From Malurus cyaneus samueli (lineage: Eukaryota; Chordata; Aves; Passeriformes; Maluridae): DNA of 64,000 nt. Shown piece by piece: positions 60,946-64,000 of the stretch. Location: contig VKON01004137.1 of NCBI GenBank assembly GCA_009741485.1, positions 1 to 64,000 of the forward strand. Direction: 5' to 3'. The notes under the pieces are model-generated. The model was given only the letters and a program-made list of their open reading frames with translations, did not search any database and was not told the origin of the DNA. Made by a program: the position numbers and the translations under genes. How positions within the stretch are numbered: the first letter of the stretch is position 1; every line of letters starts with the position of its first letter.

Positions 60946-61164
60946 CCCCTCCCGCGCTGATTTCCCCTCCAGCCCCTGGAGCCGCCGCTGGGGCCGTTCC
61001 GGGCGGGAGCAGCGCCAGCGCTGGCGGTGTCACCGTTCCCATGGCAACGGGACCCCCTCGTCCCTCCTGCGAGCTGAGCGGGATTTGGGAATGGATCCCT
61101 TCCGGGAGGAGGGGGAGGGGCTGGGATGGAATTCCCACGGAATCTGTGGATTCCCCCCCTGGGA

Positions 61165-61360
61165 GTGCTCCTCCCCTTCCCCTTCCTTCCTCCTTCCTTC
61201 CCTTCCCTCCCTTCCCTCCTTCCTTCCCTTCCTTCCTTCCCTTCCCTTCCTCCTTCCTTCCTTCCCTTCCCTTCCCTTCCCTTCCCTTCCCTCCCTTCCT
61301 CCTTCCCTTCCCTTCCCTTCCCTTCCCTTCCCTTCCCTTCCCCTTCCCCTTCCTTCCCAA
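61165..61360. repeat. Copy of the (CCCTT)n microsatellite
   Basis: Counterpart of 40265-40460. Confidence 0.93.
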
Positions 61361-61361
61361 A

Positions 61362-62200
61362 AATACATGGAATGGCCTGGAAGGGACCTTCTCCCATGGT
61401 CAAGGATGCTGAAGGAGCCTGGGATGAAGAACTCCTTCCCAAAATCATGGAATGGCCTGGAAAGGACCTTCTCCCATGGCGAAGGTGCTGGAAAAGAGCA
61501 TTGGATGAAGAAACATTTCCCAAATCATGGAATAGTTTGGAAGGGACCTTGGAAGTCACTGAATCCCTCAACGGGAACATGTCCCACTGGAAATTTTCCA
61601 GGAGCCAGCAGGATGATATTCCATGGAAAACAGCAATGCCAACACTCCCACAGCTCCAAAAAATCCATGGAATGGTTTGGAAAGGACCTTCTTCCATGAC
61701 TGAAGATGCTGAAGGAGCCTGGGATGAAGAATTCTTTTCCAGAACCCTGGAATGGCCTGGAAAGAACCTCTTTCCATGACAAGGGTGCTGAAAGAGCCTG
61801 GGATGAAGTACAGCTTCTCAAATCATGGAATAGCCTGGAAAATGACTTCTTCTGTGGCTGACAATGATGAAAAGCTTAATGAATGAAACCTTCCCAAAAT
61901 CCATGGAAAGGACGAAAGGACCTTTGAAGTTACTGAATCCCTCAACGGGAACATCTCCTCTGAAATTATCCAAGAGCCAGCAGGATGATATTCCATGAAA
62001 AATGCTCCCACACTCCAAAAAATCATGAGATTGGCCTGAAAGGGACCTTCTGCATGGCGAGGATGCGAAGAGCCTGGGATGATGGGCACCTCCCAAAATC
62101 CAGGAATGGTCTGGAAAGGACCGTGAGTCCTGAATCCCTAAATGGGAACATCTCCCCTGGAAATTATCCAAGAGCCAGCGGATGCATTCCTGAAAACGCA
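61362..62200. repeat. Copy of the CATGGAATGGCCTGGAAAGG repeat
   Basis: Counterpart of 40468-41330. It is clean to about 61840 and then loses bases. Confidence 0.85.
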
Positions 62201-62689
62201 GTACCAACATCCCACAACCCCAAAATCCAGAGAAAGTGGGATTTGCTAAAGAAAAAAAAAAAAACCTGGGAGAATCAACAACCTCTACAAAGCCCATCTT
62301 GGGAGGGGAGGAGAAAGCCAGGAATTTTTCCAAGAAACTCCCCCTCCAGCGCGGGGAGGACAATGACGAAACGAGGTGAACTCGGAGGCTGCGGAGGAAA
62401 TCTTGGCAGCGGGCGGGGAGAGTGCTGCCAGATTCCGGGGAATTTTAACCGGCATTTAATTAGCGGCACTCGGTGGCCACGAGGTCTGCCGCAGCTCCTG
62501 GATTCGTTAATTAACAGCCGCTCCTGACAGGAATTAACGAGTTTTTAATGAGCTGGTTGTCTTAATGTCATCCTAAGTTTTGGTTTACACACCCTCCCTG
62601 GTGTTGGTTTTTTGGGAATAGCGGCATCCGAAGGGATGGGAGGGGTGAGTAGGGGGGAGGGTGGGATGGCGCATTCCAGGGTCCAAAAA

Positions 62690-63320
62690 AATGGGAATTC
62701 ATGGATTGAGGTGAGAGAACGGAGGAGAGGAGGCAGTGTGGATATGGAGAAAATGGGAATGAGGGATCAGAGTGGGAGATCCCAACCCTGCAACTGGGAA
62801 TCAGGGATTGGGGTGGAAGATCCCAATCCTGGTGGGAATCGGGGATTGAGGTGCAGATCCCAATCCTGGTGGGAATTGGGAGATTGAAGATGGGGATCCC
62901 AGTCCTGCTGGGAATAAGGAATTGAGGTTGGAGATCCCAACTTTGCTGTTGGGAATCAGGGATTGGAGCTGAAAATTCCATCCCTGCTCTTGGAAGATCA
63001 TGGAAAAATCAGGGATTGGGGTGGGAGATCCCATCCCTGCTTCTGGAGGACAATGGGAACAGGAACTGGAGCTGAAAATCCCATTCCTGCTCCTGGAGAC
63101 CATGAGAATAAGGGATTGAGTGGGATCCTCCACTCCTGGAGGAAAATGGGACTTAGAACTGAGCTGAAAATCCCATTCTGCTCTGGAGACCACGAGAATC
63201 AGGGATAGGTGAAAATCCATCCTATTTCAGGATGACAATGGAATTAGGATTGAGGTGGAATCCCATCCCTTTTCTGGATGACAATGGGAATTAGGGGTTG
63301 AGGTGGAAAATCCCATCCCT
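62690..63320. repeat. Copy of the GGGATTGAGGTGGAAGATCCCA repeat
   Basis: Counterpart of 41835-42510. Confidence 0.88.
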
Positions 63321-64000
63321 GCTCCAGGAGCTCCATCTGAACGCCACCAGGAGGGCTCAGAAAAAGCCTCTGAAAACAGAGAGCAGGGAATGAGGAGAAC
63401 CGGGAATTCTACTGGTCTTGAACCCTGGAAATCAAGGAAAACGGATCCATAGATTTCCACGGGGAGCGCCGGGCAGGATCCGGCACATCCAGAGCTCCCT
63501 TTGGACACGGCACTGTCGGAACCAGACACAGATTGGGTTTTTCCCCCAAAAACCAAGCACAGAATCCATCATGATCCCGACTCCACTAATTTTTCAGGCA
63601 TTGCCACATTCCCAGATTCCCAGAAGCCCACGGAAGCGAGCCTGGCGTCGCTCCGCCCTGGGGAAGAGCGGGAGGTGGAATCCGTGGGGAGAGCGCCAAT
63701 CCCCCAAATAGATCCCGTTGCTCCGTCTAAATTTAGCGCTCCATGTTCTCCTCGGAACGGACTCCGGCAATTAAAATGAGGGGGATGATTAAGGATCCTG
63801 CGCTTTGCGTTAGAGCCGCTCTCCCACTCCTTCCCGGAATATATATTCCGTGCGGGAATTCAGCAGAGCGTTCCTGGGAAGGCTGGAAGGGGAATGAGGG
63901 GAATGAGCTGTTAAAAGGATCAGGGAGAGGATAAATCCCCCATTTGCTTATCCCAAATCCGGGATGGGATTGAGATCCTGGCTGGGGTTTCCTGAGATTC

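Larger units (their letters stand above)
43637..64000 (+). repeat. Second, error-rich, collinear copy of ~23.25-43.17 kb (probable false duplication)
   Basis: Matching landmarks keep order and orientation: ttttctctaac at 23341 and 43734; the CAGCTG/TAATTA block at 24478 and about 44865; the X-box region at 29202 and 49569; agctcctggggaagggg at 35889 and 56832; ggcattaatta-type element at 41590 and 62450; tgagatcctggctgggg at 43143 and 63971. The offset drifts from 20393 to 20943 and back to 20828 because of many single-base insertions up to about 56.7 kb and deletions after it. No feature here is independent of the first copy. Confidence 0.95.

Noticed and set aside
43637..64000. A genuine 20-kb tandem segmental duplication with independent genes
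   Set aside because: The copy carries dense single-base indels in homopolymers and starts exactly at a placeholder gap. An unmerged contig overlap explains this better; a real duplication stays possible until read depth is checked.

Overview
The window is vertebrate nuclear DNA, almost certainly from a bird. It holds a compact MDM4 gene and LRRN2 lying tail to tail, the same order and orientation as on human 1q32. Introns are short and full of minisatellites, base composition swings sharply, and an antisense CR1-type LINE 3' end is recognisable near 43.3 kb. The many GGAATTCC/CCCAAATCC-type minisatellites look like a gene-dense microchromosome of a songbird, but the species group is an inference.

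Layout. 1-12.65 kb: the 3' nine coding exons of MDM4 on the + strand; the start codon and 5' exons lie left of the window. All introns have GT-AG ends and all eight junction phases agree. Nearly every intron is filled by its own private tandem repeat, including a 1.4-kb pyrimidine tract before the exon at 8208 and a 1.1-kb purine tract after it. 12.6-15.5 kb: a tandem array of about 27 units of about 109 bp. Each unit derives from the last codons of MDM4, its stop codon and the start of its 3' UTR, and one unit carries a longer, better preserved copy of the RING 3' end. 15.5-18.6 kb: MDM4-LRRN2 intergenic sequence with further small repeat arrays. 18.65-20.71 kb: the single coding exon of LRRN2 on the - strand (leucine-rich repeats, Ig, FN3, membrane segment), broken by several frame changes that look like sequence errors. 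20.95-43.6 kb: upstream of LRRN2, no recognisable protein-coding exon, but CpG-rich blocks, homeodomain-site-rich segments that resemble conserved non-coding elements, a perfect RFX X-box palindrome, and many minisatellites.

A run of 25 Ns lies at 43612-43636. Everything right of it (43637-64000) is a second, collinear, error-rich copy of about 23.25-43.17 kb in the same order and orientation. It is noisy near the gap and much cleaner beyond about 56.7 kb. The most economical reading is that two overlapping contigs were never merged (false duplication), not a real 20-kb segmental duplication. Features in that half are therefore listed as copies.

Functionally, MDM4 is the RING-domain p53 inhibitor that partners MDM2 in the nucleus, and LRRN2 is a neuronal type I membrane adhesion-like protein. 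They are neighbours by conserved synteny, not by shared pathway. I found no operon, CRISPR array, phage, tRNA or rRNA gene, and nothing I can defend as a new molecular system. The most unusual genuine candidate is the amplified MDM4 stop-codon array.
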